From Candidula unifasciata (Eukaryota > Mollusca > Gastropoda > Stylommatophora > Geomitridae), in assembly GCA_905116865.2 (NCBI GenBank), contig CAJHNH020002475.1, positions 20,001 to 84,000 of the forward strand: a stretch of DNA of 64,000 bases, in the 5' to 3' direction. Every line of letters starts with the position of its first letter. Within the stretch, counting starts at the first letter, position 1. Of the stretch, positions 21,011 to 32,150 are shown piece by piece. The position numbers were made by a program, and so were the translations under genes. The notes under the pieces were generated by a model. It made no database searches. It saw nothing but the letters and a program-made list of their open reading frames with translations, and was not told the DNA's origin.

Positions 21011-21117
21011 TCATCATCATCATCACCCTCTTGTGTTGCCGTTTTGTGCCCATCACCACCCTCTTGTGTTGCCGTTTTGTGCCCATCACCACCCTCTTGT
21101 GTTGCCGTTTTGTGTCC
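21011..21117. repeat. 33-bp tandem repeat, three copies
   Basis: 'catcaccaccctcttgtgtt' + 'gccgttttgtgcc' three times in a row. Confidence 0.95.
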
Positions 21118-21690
21118 TAGACAGTGTCCGTAGTCGAATCCTCTTATGTTTTATCCTTCGCAACGCTGTTAATATCGTGAATGGAATCGAGTCCGACACG
21201 GCTGGATTATCTCATCACAATTCGTTGCAGGGTTTCTCTTAGACGCCCTCGCTTCCTCAATCCATGGGTTTCTCCAGTTCTGTTTTATCATTGTCAGTAA
21301 CATCAAAGGTGCAGCCTTGAATATCGGTATTTCCCGATCAGGTCTGCCGAAATATTTTAGAGCCATAGTACCGCTGTTTTTGGAAAAGGTATTAAAATGT
21401 AGCAACATTTTAATTGATAACTGAATGTACCAACTTCGGCAGCACTGTTCCTGATATGCAGTGCGTTTGATGACCAATGTCGAATTACTTTTGATGCTCT
21501 CCTCAATTTTTGTCAGGGTAGAGAAAATCCAAAGACAGGCAACAATGTTTACGACGGTTTAAGACAACTTTCAGCTATTACATGTTGAAGTTTAACACAG
21601 AACTTTAACTGGACCCGTATATCAACAAGTGGGTTCTTTAGATATTGGTATTAATGCTTTCGTGAACAGAAAATGCAGCGTGCAAACAAA
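21118..21690. other. No recognised feature
   Basis: A minus-strand open frame (21169-21477) exists, but I recognise no family in it and see no supporting splice sites. Confidence 0.3.
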
Positions 21691-21694
21691 TAAA

Positions 21695-21885
21695 ATGCCG
21701 GGTCGCAGATTTCTTGGATTTTATGAAATAGATCTGACCCAGCCTTGAGTGGGTACCGGGTGCAATTCCGGGAAGTAAAGGCGGCTGGCGTGAAGCTGAC
21801 CCCATTACCCACCAAGTGCGTTTGGTTTATTATATATAGGTCTAGCCCTATATACCCAATAAAGGGTCCTTTACTTTATCTCACA
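21695..21885 (+). mobile_element. SINE-A copy, 3' part
   Basis: 'gagtgggtaccgggtgca', 'aagtaaaggcggctggcgtg', 'cccattacccaccaagtg' and the end 'gggtcctttactttatc'. Head missing. Confidence 0.75.
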
Positions 21886-22882
21886 CGTTATTGGCAAAGA
21901 ACATTGTTTGTCAGATAAGAGCCACAACTGGCTTAGATGTGACGCTTTGGGACCAAAGAGAACACATTACAAATAAATGTCTAGAAATCAAACGCAGACC
22001 CCCACTAATCAATACCATATAACCCCACGCAGCGTTTCCCCTCTTCAAGTGCCTGCATTGTAAGGTTCTGGCTACTCTAGGGACCGCTCATTGCTCTGTT
22101 TTGTTGCAATGTTATCTGGCCCATTGACGCAAGTACCTTCCGTCGGCCGTAAAAAGTCGCTGAGGCGTACAGTTAATTGGGTTTCAAGTACCAGCCGACA
22201 GACGTCAATCATGGAATTAAACCAAAATTGATTTTCCTTTATGAAACTTAACATCTGATTTCATCTGACTTTATCTGGGCCAAGTGTTGCCATTTAAGTC
22301 TAGTTAAATGGATACAAGTAACACTCTTGTCTGGTGGGTGTTACATATATGCATTTTGGGAACAACTCACATACTCGGGCCCAGGCTTCGCCCACTTATA
22401 CACAAGGTCACTTTTGATTGGTTCTAGGTCAGGCTCGTCAACTTTGCTAAAGGTTACAGGGGTGTCCCGGTTCACTATTAGCTCGAATAAATAAGCTAGA
22501 AAATTACTGTTAGCTCTAAAAACTATCTTTGTTGTCTTCCATTTACGTTTGCATACAAAGACATTGAGTGGGACGTAAGCATTCCCGAAAGGGGATTGGG
22601 GAGAGGGGTTGCGTTATGCCCAATTTTGCATGACGTGGGACCGTTAAAAGCGCTGAAATTCTGTAATATTCAGCACGCGATATTACCGTCCGGTGAAGAG
22701 AACGGAGAAGGATTTTGTAACAAACAGTACACCGGGACACCCCCTGTAAGCTTTAGCAGAGTTGACAAGCCTGACGAAGTATGAATAAAAAGTGACCTAC
22801 TGTGTTGGTTGGCCGCGCCTTGGCATGGAAACGTGAACTGTACCGGATTTTGTTAGTTGCACGACAATTGTAAGAATAATCA
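21886..22882. other. No recognised feature
   Basis: About 1 kb without a match inside the window. Short open frames lack any recognisable motif. Confidence 0.35.
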
Positions 22883-23065
22883 GGTGGTGTCGGTGGCGAA
22901 GTGGTCAAGCCTAATTTAACTCTCGCTCTGAAGGTCGTTGGTTCGTTTCACTGCTGCGACCTTCATTTCATGAATGCATTTTTAAAGAGATCACTGGGGA
23001 TCGTCGCTAGAGCTACAGAATTCGTGCTTTGTGTGGTACTCTCGACATAAACCATATGCGATAAA
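22883..23065 (+). mobile_element. SINE-E copy (tRNA-headed)
   Basis: Head 'ggtggcgaagtggtcaagc' (box A-like), 'gctctgaaggtcgttggttc' (box B-like); the body matches 1655-1868 in reverse orientation ('gaattcgtgctttgtgtgg'). Confidence 0.6.
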
Positions 23066-23870
23066 ACCCGATGCAGGAAAGTCGATCCTCTCGACTTTAC
23101 CCTCAACCTTGTAGGAATAATAAAAATGAATAATCATCATCAAGTGCTTTGCCAATGGGCGTGGGCGATCGTGCCTCTCCAATTTGCGATCTGCAACTGC
23201 GTGTATCAGTTCGTGTGTTGACATCCTCCATGGCATGACATAAGGCTTCAAGAATCTGCTCACGCTGTCTTCCTTTGCCTGTCTCTCTACAGATCTATCT
23301 AATAGTCACAGCATGTTCCAGTTTTTTTTTTTTTTTTTTTTTTTCATAACATGATTTAAACATGATGACTTTCTCTTTGTGATGTTTCTGATAAGATTTC
23401 TTCGAACCCTCTTTTCTTTCATAACATCTAGTTTTGCTGTTTTTGGTTGTGGCCAAAATTTACAGATACTTCTGTAAAACCATGTCTCCGAGGCCTCAAG
23501 AAATTGCTTGGCTTGTCTAATACTTGTTCAGGATTCACAACCGTCTGTTGAAACCTGTTTTGTATAGCATGCGAGAATTCTTTTTCAACACTCCATGTAT
23601 TTATTAAGTAAAATGTTCTCCATTTTTCAGAATGCAGTTTGCACCTGTCATATTCTATTCTTTATGGCTGTGATAGATCATCCGTCAGATGATATCCATG
23701 TGCCTAGAACCTTACATTTATGCAACTAAAAATAGGATGGACAAAAAGAGAGTTTTTAAGTGTTTTATAGAGCCACTGGTGGTGTGTGAAGTTAATTGTG
23801 TACAGTAAATGAGGAAAATTGATGAAAGAGTCAAGAGATTTTCTAGTACACAAGAATTAGTAGAATAACT
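23066..23870. other. No recognised feature; poly-T
   Basis: Contains a T-run at about 23322-23344. Nothing else recognised. Confidence 0.35.
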
Positions 23871-23875
23871 ATAAT

Positions 23876-23990
23876 TGCGTATAGTTTACAAGACGTTGCA
23901 GAACCAACCTCAGCACTTTCTGGCTGTTGTGGTTTTTATAGACAAATTTACGTCCAGTAGTTTGCCATTGCTTTCTGGACAGAATAACTA
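23876..23990 (-). mobile_element. SINE-B copy, 3' part
   Basis: Minus strand: 'ggcaaactactggacgtaaa', 'tttgtctataaaaaccacaa', 'ggttggttctgcaacgtct'. Lacks the head. Confidence 0.65.
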
Positions 23991-24239
23991 TAAACAGATT
24001 TAACCCAAAAAAAACTGTGAGAATCTTTCTGTTTGAAGAAAGAACTAATATGCTAGTGAACATAGCTAGGACCCTAAACGATTTAACCTATGGCGCTTGC
24101 TTTTTTTTTTTAATCGAGAAGACATTGTTGCATACATGGATGTACACCTTTGCGTGTATGCATGTGGACAAATGAGTTTTTATGTGTAGATACAGTGTGA
24201 ATTGTGGATGTGTATAAGCGCGTGTATATGTATGTATGT

Positions 24240-24475
24240 GCATGTCGGCTCTGTGGCTAAGTCGATGCGAACGCTTCGTAATACCAGGTTCGATCCCAGC
24301 TGCGGGCAATGCGCATTGCGTTGGTTTCGACAGTGGTATCAAGAAAGCCGACCGTACAGGGGCAATGGCAACTACTGGACGTAAATTTGCCTTTAAAAAA
24401 AAACACAACAGCGAGGGTCTGTTGGGGTTGGTTCTGCACCGTCCAGTAAAGGATACGCAACTAACTAACGTGTAT
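24240..24475 (+). mobile_element. SINE-B copy, nearly complete
   Basis: Head 'tcggctctgtggctaagtcg' (box A-like), 'aggttcgatcccagctgcgg' (box B), body 'gttggtttcgacagtggtat', 'actactggacgtaaatttgc', an A-run, 'ggttggttctgcac' and the end 'aaaggatacgcaactaac'. Best copy in the window along with 58145 and 63675. Confidence 0.8.
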
Positions 24476-24479
24476 ATGC

Positions 24480-24660
<181 letters not shown>

Positions 24661-24734
24661 GGAATGCATGTATTCGCTTTCATTGCTTCGTATTTTCTAC
24701 CCAACACTCATGTGTTTTGCTACAAGAGCATAAC

Positions 24735-24865
24735 GTGATAAAAAAATGCAGTTGATGTGTGAAAGATGAATGTCTGAAAAGGCCGAATTTAAGACGGGCT
24801 TGCGTGCCCAGATTTAGCCACTGGATAAATAATGTTTGGTTCGTTCGCTCGTTCGTTCCTTTAGC
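24735..24865 (+). repeat. Repeat G copy with gttcg tail
   Basis: 'gatgtgtgaaagatgaatg', 'aaaggccgaatttaagacgg', 'gcttgcgtgccc' and end '(gttcgttcgctc)'; matches 4590-4700. Confidence 0.6.
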
Positions 24866-25144
24866 TGTAGATAATAATGTTTCCTAGGTATGTTAATTTA
24901 AGCTCACCTCCATAGTAAACGCCTGAACAGTGAAGCGGCATTCGTGAATGGCCCCTACCCGACTCATTACCAAGTCAGTGTACTAGCCAGTGTGCTGGTT
25001 ATTGAACACTTGTCACATTGTTTGTATATCTGCCGCCGCGGTGATGGAGAGACTTGTCCGCACTCCGTGTACCGACCTGTGTTTATCGAACTGCATGGTG
25101 GCTTCATGAATCCTTGTGTATCGTTCTATAACTGTGTATATTCC

Positions 25145-25290
25145 TGTGTGTGTGGCATTTGTGTTTGTGTGTGAGTGTGTGTGTGTGTGTATGTGTGTGT
25201 GAGTGTGTGTATGTGCGAGTGTGTGTGGGAGTTAGAGCGTGTGTGTGTGTGTTTGTGTGTGTGCGTGGGTGTGCGTGTGTGTGTGTAAAT
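25145..25290. repeat. Imperfect (TG)n microsatellite
   Basis: TG repeats interrupted by single A and C. Sequence on both sides (24870-25140, 25295-25880) shows nothing recognised. Confidence 0.9.
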
Positions 25291-25884
25291 CTAGCATAGC
25301 TGTAATACATTTATTTACCTCAGTACGTAACAAATCCATATTTTACATTCCCTTCTGCTTCAAATCTCCCGTTTTTTCCAATTCTAATCGTAAACTCCCG
25401 TATGTTTTTGTGCAAAGGACTGGATGAATGCTTTTTTTTTTTTTTAGCTGTCTAAAGTTGCCGACAGGTTTCAGGCTTCCACTCCCAAGACTGGAGCACT
25501 CAAGCAGTGTTTCCTTCCGCTAATTTATCACCACGATCGCACGAACGAGACTTTAAGCTACTGATCCTTAGCAACGGACTCATCTTTCATCGCTAACATC
25601 AATCCGTGCAACTTTGTTTTTTTACCAGATGAGACTGGCAAGGTAGCTTTCGGAAAGGCAAGCAAATATACAATGATGGTAAATCATTGTCAGAGGCGTA
25701 TCGCACTCAAGAGCTTCGAGTTTTCTATGTTAACAGCATGTTCATGTGAAGTTTTTAAACTGCTCGGTTTGTTTCTGTTATGTTAAGCATACATTAAATA
25801 TTCCGTCTTTTCTATGTTAACATTATGTTTATGTGAAATTTGTACACTGGAGGTTTAGTGTTTTCTTTGTTAACAGTATGTTTA

Positions 25885-26012
25885 TGTCTTTCTTCTTCTT
25901 CTTCTTTCTCGTTGTTGTTGTTGTTCTTCTTCTCCTTCTTCTTTTTTTTTCTTTCCTTTTGTTTTTTAAGCTCTCACCGCCTGTACGTACACTGACGACT
26001 AGATCTTGTTAT
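25885..26012 (-). mobile_element. Repeat F fragment with TTC tail tract
   Basis: Minus-strand F (element part 25975-26012: 'ctgtacgtacactgacg', 'acttctggactttgcgc') with its tail side occupied by ttc/ttg triplets at 25885-25960. Confidence 0.5.
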
Positions 26013-26026
26013 TTGCCTACTTCTGG

Positions 26027-26302
26027 ACTTTGCGCAAGCAGTAGATGCTGTGCAGCGTGTATGTGACTTATTAAATTACTAGTATGGCAGTGGGAAAGCC
26101 ACAGTAGACAAGTGATTATGTCTATTTGTAGCACACTGGAACACACGTATCTGAATAGGCACAAAGGAGCCAACATACCAGAAAACAGTACCGACTCCAA
26201 GCACAATTTTATTGACGTAAAGTCGGCGCAAGCAGTAGATGCTGTCAGCGTGTAGTTATTTACTAGTATGGCAGTGGGAAAGCCACAGTAGACAAGTGAT
26301 TA
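26027..26302 (+). repeat. Direct repeat, two ~80-bp copies
   Basis: 26030-26125 and 26226-26303 share 'gcgcaagcagtagatgctg', 'ttactagtatggcagtggga' and 'aagccacagtagacaagtga', about 197 bases apart. Confidence 0.8.
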
Positions 26303-26334
26303 AATCACTTGCACAACGGCTAGTATAGGTTCGA

Positions 26335-26866
26335 TCGGAGGCGATTATAGCGTGTAAAAAACCCTTCTGTACGCCTTTAGGAGTATTGGGCATATAGGGC
26401 TATACCTATATTTTTAATGAGTTGATTTGATTTAATTCAAGAACCGACATCACAGCACTCGGGGCATTTCCATAAACGCTCCGTCTCCATCTTCAGTAGC
26501 CAGCGAAGAGTTCTGATACTGATGGTGTGAGTAGCATTCTGATTAAACCTCCGTCTTGCCTTTCCTCTGAGCCTCAAGAATCTGCCAGAACTTCTCGCCA
26601 CTCCTCCATGCATCAATATCACCAGACTGTGGTGATCCATCTGCTCCTCCAAACTGTACGCGCTCTCCCACAAGGCACTAACCACGTTTGCCTCATCATG
26701 TATCAGTATTCCACCAAGTTGTGCGAAGCCAGCCAGTCTGTTCGCCTGTTCATTTTCCAACACACCTGCGTACCCGGTGAAAACATCCAGACAATACACC
26801 TCACCTGTGACCCATATTTTTATTGACCAGTCTGTACGCGGTGGGTGATGTAGTCAGGATCATGTC
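26335..26866 (-). mobile_element. SINE-A copy split by a LINE insertion
   Basis: The minus-strand tail (26335-26420: 'acgcctttaggagtattggg', 'catatagggctatacctata') continues at 26814-26866 ('gaccagtctgtacgcggtgg', 'gtgatgtagtcaggatcatg') after a 393-base LINE. The joined order matches the uninterrupted copy at 56890. Confidence 0.75.
26421..26813 (-). mobile_element. RNase H-type LINE 3' end, inserted in SINE-A
   Basis: The minus frame from 26799 to 26437 reads VFTGYAGVLENEQANRLAG (the end of an RNase H domain, with Y where active members have H), then MDHHSLVILMHGG and TLRWLLKMETERLWKCPEC. Flanked by a 13-base duplication, atatttttaatga / atatttttattga, differing at one base. The tail is a degenerate ttgat repeat. 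This is the cleanest LINE insertion in the window. Confidence 0.85.
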
Positions 26867-26872
26867 AGTGGC

Positions 26873-27397
26873 CTTCTTCTTCTTCTTCTTCTTCTTCTTC
26901 TTCTTCTTCTTCTTCTTCTTCTGCGTTCGACATCAGTCATGCTAGACATTGAGTCCCGTCTGGGTCACAAATAGGATTGTGCGTTTAAGGTCTCTACCGG
27001 TCCCCCATAGTTTCTCTTTCAATGTGGCTCCCTTGGGCCAGATCTACAGTCTTTGCTAGGAGAGGTTAGGGCAGTGCTGTAGTATGTGCCCAGGGGTCTG
27101 TCGTTCTGCTTCACAATCACAGGCAGCAGATTCTTTTATGCCTATCCTGTACAGGTGTGCTCGAAGACCACAGTGTCCAGTCCGAAGTCTATAAATTGGT
27201 GTTTGTTCTTTCCTGTTGAGTTTGTTTATGCTGTCACTCTCTGGTCTGTAATCTCCATTCTGCCCTCGGCACTCCCGCTTGAAAGACTGCTTTAGCGCTG
27301 TTTTGGTTTCCTTTACTTCCCAGGATGTTACCACGTTCCTACTCAAAGCCGTTTCTTCCTGAGAGCCATAGCCATGTTTCGTCACCTCGACCAAACT
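26873..27397 (-). mobile_element. LINE 3' end with (GAA)n tail
   Basis: Minus strand, 27400 to about 26945: DSINKLNRKEQTPIYRLRTG, then HCGLRAHLYRIGI, CDCEAERQTPGHILQHCP, then after a stop WPKGATLKEKLWGTGRDL and FVTQTGLNV. HILQxCP and the preceding Cys pair are the C-terminal Cys/His module of I/Jockey-type LINEs. The tail at 26876-26922 is a 16-unit GAA repeat (TTC on the plus strand). A stop breaks the frame after HCPNLS. Confidence 0.8.
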
Positions 27398-27404
27398 TTT
27401 TAAG

Positions 27405-28030
27405 TTAAGTTGATTCAAGAACCGACGACATTACAGCACTCGGCTCATTGACATAGGCGTGTCGTCCCCATCTTCAGCAGCCAGCGCAGAGTTGCGAAAC
27501 CAATGTTGCACACAGCATTCTGATCATACGTTCGTCTTGCCTTTCTTCTGAGCATGGAGTATCGACCATACCTCCTCGTCCCCCCCCCCTCCCTTTTCCC
27601 GGCTGCATCACTCTTACCAGACTGTGGTGATCCATTTGCTTCTTCGACTTGTACACGTTTTCCTACAGGGCCCTAAACACGCCTGCCTTATCATGTATCA
27701 GCATTCTATCAAGTTGTGCAGTGCCAGCCAGTCTGTCTGCCTGTTCGTTTCACAGCACTCCGGCATTCCCCCAGAGAAAAAAAAATCAAGACAATGCTCC
27801 CCATCCGTGATCTCCGAAGTGAAGTATGCCACTCAGCACGAAACATGCCTGCCCTCACATTCCTCAATATGCTTTCTGAGTCAGTTACAATCAGGATGTG
27901 ATCGGGAACCGCAATGAGTGATATGTAACTTTGTTCTGTTCGCCATTATGTCTGCCTGCCTGTCTATGTGCCCCACTTGTAGACCGTCTTTCAGTAGTAA
28001 CATATCATTCTTATAAAAAGTCATGTTGGC
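27405..28030 (-). mobile_element. RNase H-type LINE, 3' part incl. RNase H
   Basis: The minus strand includes ILIVTDSESILRNVRAGMF and AEWHTSLRRS (RNase H, with catalytic D in VTDSE), then NRQTDWLALHNLIEC and MDHHSLVRVMQPG. Same family as 2900-3290 and 26421-26813 but longer. Frameshifted at an A/T run near 27778 and by a C-run at 27584. Confidence 0.8.
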
Positions 28031-28039
28031 AAGCGAGGT

Positions 28040-28440
28040 TTGAGGTTTGAACAACGGATCAACATCATGGCACACGGGTAGTAACCCATGGGGCTCCATT
28101 TTTCTCATAACTCAACTCAGAGTGCAAAGAAGCTCAGCAGATTGCACAGGCTCTGTAGCACCGGCGAGGATCCTGAAATACTTTGGGTAGATTTTTACCT
28201 CTAAATTTTGCCTGGGCAGCGCCGTTAGGCTACTCTTTCCGATTTTCAACAGCCAAGGGATATTTCACGTGCGCAATAATGCACACGGGCGTCCGATCTC
28301 ACTACCAACAGATTGGGGAGGGGGGGGGGGGATTACTAGAAGTCCAAGTACACATGCAAAAATCCCATCCCTTACCGAGGATTGAACCCATAACCTCTAG
28401 CACTCGAGGCGGACACCATGCCTCAAGACCACGCGGCCGC
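28040..28440 (-). mobile_element. SINE-C copy, near full length
   Basis: Minus strand: head 'cgcctcgagtgctagaggtt' followed by a box B-like 'gggttcaatcctcg', 'acttctagtaatc', 'agatcggacgcccgtgtgca', 'cctaacggcgctgcccaggc', 'ctcgccggtgctaca' and end 'atgatgttgatccgttgttc'. Confidence 0.8.
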
Positions 28441-29400
28441 GTTGGTAAGCGATTGCTTGATTAGCTTAGTGGTGTTGGTGACTGGTCGACAGGCAGCCGC
28501 CCTTCCGTGGAAACACATCACTTGACAAGAGTGCGGAGCCGGAACTCGCGGCTCTGAAGATAATCAGAGCAAACAGGATTCCCTGTCAAGCTCATGTGGA
28601 GATATGAGAGTTTTCCAGGCCCGATCAAGGGGTGTATCTGGAAATTATGGAACGGAAAATCGATTTTGTTTTATGTTTTGTGAATTCGAGTGGCCCACGG
28701 TGGCTGTAACTGTCACTTGTTACATTGGTTGGCTTTTGGTTTTAGAGAAATTCTTGCTGGGAGCATATGGGAAATATTGTGTTTTGTAAAAGCCTGATCG
28801 TTGGGTCACAATTAAATTCAGTATTTGCCGTGACCACTTTCAGCTAGGGTCAGAAAACACTGCTGCTCTCTGCCCTGTTCGCTATATTTGTGGTGACATT
28901 TCTTTTCTTCATTTCATCTGGTTTTGATTTATGCTTTCAGTATTCCATCGCTTGGTGTTTGTTGTAGTTTCTTTTTGTTTGGCTGTTTTCGTGCTGCGCT
29001 CCGGATCGTTGGATTGGCTGCTCCGCCGGCAAGTCGATTTCGGGTGGGTTTGATTGTCCGGTTGGTGTGTCCAAGGAGGAGGAATCTGCTAATCCTAAGA
29101 AGGACCAGAAGTTATTTGCTTTTGGCGAATAGCAAAGGGTTATGGTGGGATGTGGTGTTGTTTCGGTAGTCTTCTTTTATCTTGGTTGTCAGGTGCTTCT
29201 CCTATATAGGGTTTACAGAGTTTTTAGTGCTTGCGGTGTCGTTCCTGACATGTTTTTGTGGTGACGGTGTCGGCCGCGTTTGGCGTTCGGATCAGTTCTT
29301 CATGATGGTCGGGTCACAACACGGGCAGCTCCAGATATAAGGCCATACACCTGAAACGGGAATTCCCCGTTTTCTGTGAGGCTGGCGTGGCCGGTGGTGT
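28441..29400. other. No recognised feature
   Basis: About 1 kb. A frame at 28924-29169 has GC-rich stretches, but I recognise no protein family. Confidence 0.35.
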
Positions 29401-29402
29401 TA

Positions 29403-29613
29403 ACAATTGTTATCGAGTAGATTTATACACACATTGAACTACAGTTTAATTAATTTTCAACATGTGTTATTGAATGAATTATCATTTTGAAGGGAGAAGT
29501 TTAATAATAGCCCATATATTTATCTTAAAAAAAATAATTAAATAAATAAAATATGTTGCAAATTAATAAAACTGTAGTTCAATATGTGTGTAAATTAACT
29601 CAATAACAATTCT
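29403..29613. mobile_element. MITE-like element with ~55-bp inverted termini
   Basis: 29403-29457 (acaattgttatcgagtag... acacattgaactacagttt...) is matched in reverse complement by 29560-29613. The interior is about 100 bases, AT-rich and non-coding. TA dinucleotides (29401-29402, 29614-29615) flank the ends, as for Tc1/mariner-related elements. Confidence 0.65.
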
Positions 29614-29694
29614 TACCACTGACCCCACAACAACATTGTTGAGACACGTAAACAGCCAGTAGGACACGGCAATATCAATAGTACTGGGTCACAT

Positions 29695-30035
29695 TGAGAG
29701 GCTTATTGTTGGGACATGACAACAACTGTATAGCAAGGGCAACAACTCCGCTTTATTGTTGGGACATGACAACAACTTTATAGCAAGGGCAACAACTCCG
29801 CTTTATTGTTGGGACATGATAAACAGATTTATTGCAAGGACAATAACTCCGTTTTATTGTTGGGACATGACACCAACTTTATTGCAAGGACAACAATTCC
29901 GCTTTCTTGTTGGGACATGATAACAGATTTATTGCAAGGACAATAACTCCGCTTTATTGTTGGGACATGACAATAACTTTATTGCAAGGACAACAATTCC
30001 GCTTTATTGTTGGGACATGATAACAGTTTCATGCT
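29695..30035. repeat. 50-bp minisatellite
   Basis: About 6-7 copies of a 50-bp unit: 'ttattgttgggacatgacaa', 'caactttattgcaagg', 'acaacaactccgcttt'. Confidence 0.95.
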
Positions 30036-30039
30036 TTTA

Positions 30040-30250
30040 ACTCTGCTATATTGTCCAGTCTACCACTTGCCCTCTCTACTATGTTGTTCACTCTACCACT
30101 TTTTCCACTCTACCATGTTGTTCACTCTAGCGTGTTGTCCGCTCTAACATGCTGTCCACTCATCCATGTTGACCACTCTACCCTGTTGACCATTCTAAAA
30201 TGTTGTGAATCCTGCCGCGTTGTCTGTTTTACGATGTTGTATAGATGAGA
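30040..30250. repeat. Degenerate ~20-bp repeat
   Basis: Variants of 'tctaccatgttgtccac' repeat about ten times. Confidence 0.7.
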
Positions 30251-30254
30251 AAAG

Positions 30255-31195
30255 GCTATTTAGGTCCATCTATAGAACTGGAGACAAGCAAAATTTGCCA
30301 TTTTTGTACCATAGATTATAGCTTTTCATTGTTATTTTATCTAGAGCGCCCTCCTATCATTCTATGAGTGTCAGTCAATACAGTTTCCGTTAATTTATTA
30401 TATATAATACAAGGATGAAGAGACATTGCCCAATAGCTTCTGTATAGAAGGTGAGCGGCGCTGACAGCCAACCGCGATCTGTTATCGATCATTTTTCACG
30501 CCGTGTGACCGCTGAACTGTGGAGATTACATTCGGAAAGCTGAATGTCGATTTAGGTCAATTGACAGACATCTCCGGGTTGTCAAGCAAACACTTTCAAT
30601 GGATAAGATTTGTGTCGGACATTGCCCACCAAACCTGTCCAAAGACGACAACCATTATCCTGTCGAGGCTACAACACATAGGCGATCGGCTTGAATATCT
30701 CAAACATCTTCGGCGAGCATGTCGCCCATGGGCTGAATAGCAGACTATTCCGTTGTAGGTCGGAACAGTTTTTTTTTTTTTTTTTTGATCTGTCATCTTA
30801 CATCTCATCAATCATTCAAAAGATTTTTTTTCATTGCCAGAGCAATGTTAAGACATTTTATTTGATGCAAATAACCTAGTTCACAATTATAACCAAAAGC
30901 TCTCCCTTCAGGGATGCTGACTGAACGTGACGATTGTGTTGTTGTTCGTAAAAAAGGCAGTGCAAGAATATCTTAAGCACACAGGTGCCGGAAGTCTTCT
31001 GAGAGCAAACGCAGGCGACCATTATATTGCCAGCTCACTCACTTAAAGTCAGTCGGTTCAGAGAAATATGTGGTCAGCACCGTGGGTCTAAGAGGGGAGC
31101 AGTCCTGGTTTAGTGCTTGGGTGCGGGCTCGGATTCGAAAGTTGTGGCGTTGAATCCGCATCAGTAGAATGTTTATTTTTCTTTCTTCTTTTTCG
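30255..31195. other. No recognised feature; poly-T at 30770
   Basis: Nothing recognised apart from a T-run at 30770-30786. Confidence 0.35.
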
Positions 31196-31199
31196 TCCT

Positions 31200-31560
31200 C
31201 CTCCAACTCTTCTTCTTTTTCTTCTTTTTTGTGTGTTTTGTTTCTTCTTCTGTTTCTTCTTCTTCTTCTTCTTCTTCTTCTTCTTCTTCTTCTTCTTCTT
31301 CTTCTTCTTCTTCTTCTTCTTCTTCTTCTTCTTCTTCTTCTTTTTCTTTTTCTTGTTCTTCTTCTTCCTCCTCTTGTTCACTGGATGTAATCACTGGCGA
31401 AAAGTTCGAGTTTTTCCTCCAGCTCTGGACTTTGCTCTGTGTTTTACGTGCACATGTGTTTCACAGATCTGCTGGTTCCTCGCCTTTAAGGCAGATGCAG
31501 TCTGACTCCGAGGAGTCAATCCATAATTAGTCGACTCTTGCTACATTATTTTAAGGTGCA
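31200..31560 (-). mobile_element. Repeat F copy with TTC array on its tail side
   Basis: Element part 31377-31556: 'gttcactggatgtaatcac', 'agctctggactttgctctg', 'ctgctggttcctcgcc', 'tccataattagtcgactc'. On the side of the tail (31252-31345) lie about 31 TTC units. Confidence 0.7.
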
Positions 31561-31689
31561 GTGGGTCTGTTCTTTCTTTTTTTTTTTTGAACAGTGGGGT
31601 CCCGAAACCCACAATAGGAATTTGAAAAAAAAAATGTGCCCTCATTGTCAACCCCGCCTAAAAGGGGTATCAGGTAGGTTTAGGATTAG

Positions 31690-31744
31690 AGGATGGATCA
31701 ACATCAAAGCACAAGGGTAGTCACCCATAAGCGCTCCGGCACTA
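31690..31744 (-). mobile_element. SINE-C 3' end fragment
   Basis: 'ggatcaacatcaaagcacaa', 'acccataagcgctccg' match the SINE-C end; cut off where SINE-A starts. Confidence 0.6.
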
Positions 31745-31930
31745 GATGGGTTATGTGGTCAGCATTACACCGGCCGTCTTTACTTCCCCAGAACAGCCAT
31801 GCTGGTACCCATTTTAGGCTATGTCGACCTGCGACGTCCCATACCATTATAAAACTCCACGCAGCCAGCACTGTGTTTCGATCGCGGTACGTTGGAATTA
31901 CGAGTCGGACTTGCAACGCTTCTGCCTCGG
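31745..31930 (-). mobile_element. SINE-A copy
   Basis: 'gtggtcagcattacaccggc', 'ccgtctttacttcccc', 'gtacccattttaggct', 'gatcgcggtacgttgg' (the reverse of the head). Sits between a SINE-C end and repeat D. Confidence 0.75.
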
Positions 31931-31945
31931 ACACCGCTGTACTGA

Positions 31946-32150
31946 CTGACTGACTTTCTACTCCACCAGGACATCACACAAGCGATAAACACCCGATGAC
32001 ACAAAGTGCCACCATGCGGATGAGGATCACCGTGGAGCGGTCCCAGAAACCGCGTTCAGACATTTGGCCATATTTATGGCCTGCCTATATTGCGGCCCGC
32101 GGCAAAAGCCAGGGTGGAGCTTCAAATAAAAAATGTCATCATGAAAAGGA
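31946..32150 (+). repeat. Interspersed repeat D
   Basis: 'ccaggacatcacacaagcga', 'taaacacccgatgacaca', 'gcggatgaggatcaccgtgg', 'ctatattgcggcccgcggca'. Confidence 0.75.

Noticed and set aside
21169..21477. 102-residue minus-strand frame
   Set aside because: Composition is plausible but no family is recognised and there is no start or splice support.
24240..24310. tRNA gene at the SINE-B head (also at other SINE heads and at 37025, 37370, 57747, 62617)
   Set aside because: Box A and B-like motifs are present, but cloverleaf pairing is poor and each is followed by shared SINE body sequence. The 57747 and 62617 sites have only a box B-like match.
28924..29169. 81-residue GC-rich frame
   Set aside because: No motif, no splice signals, and no matching sequence elsewhere in the window.
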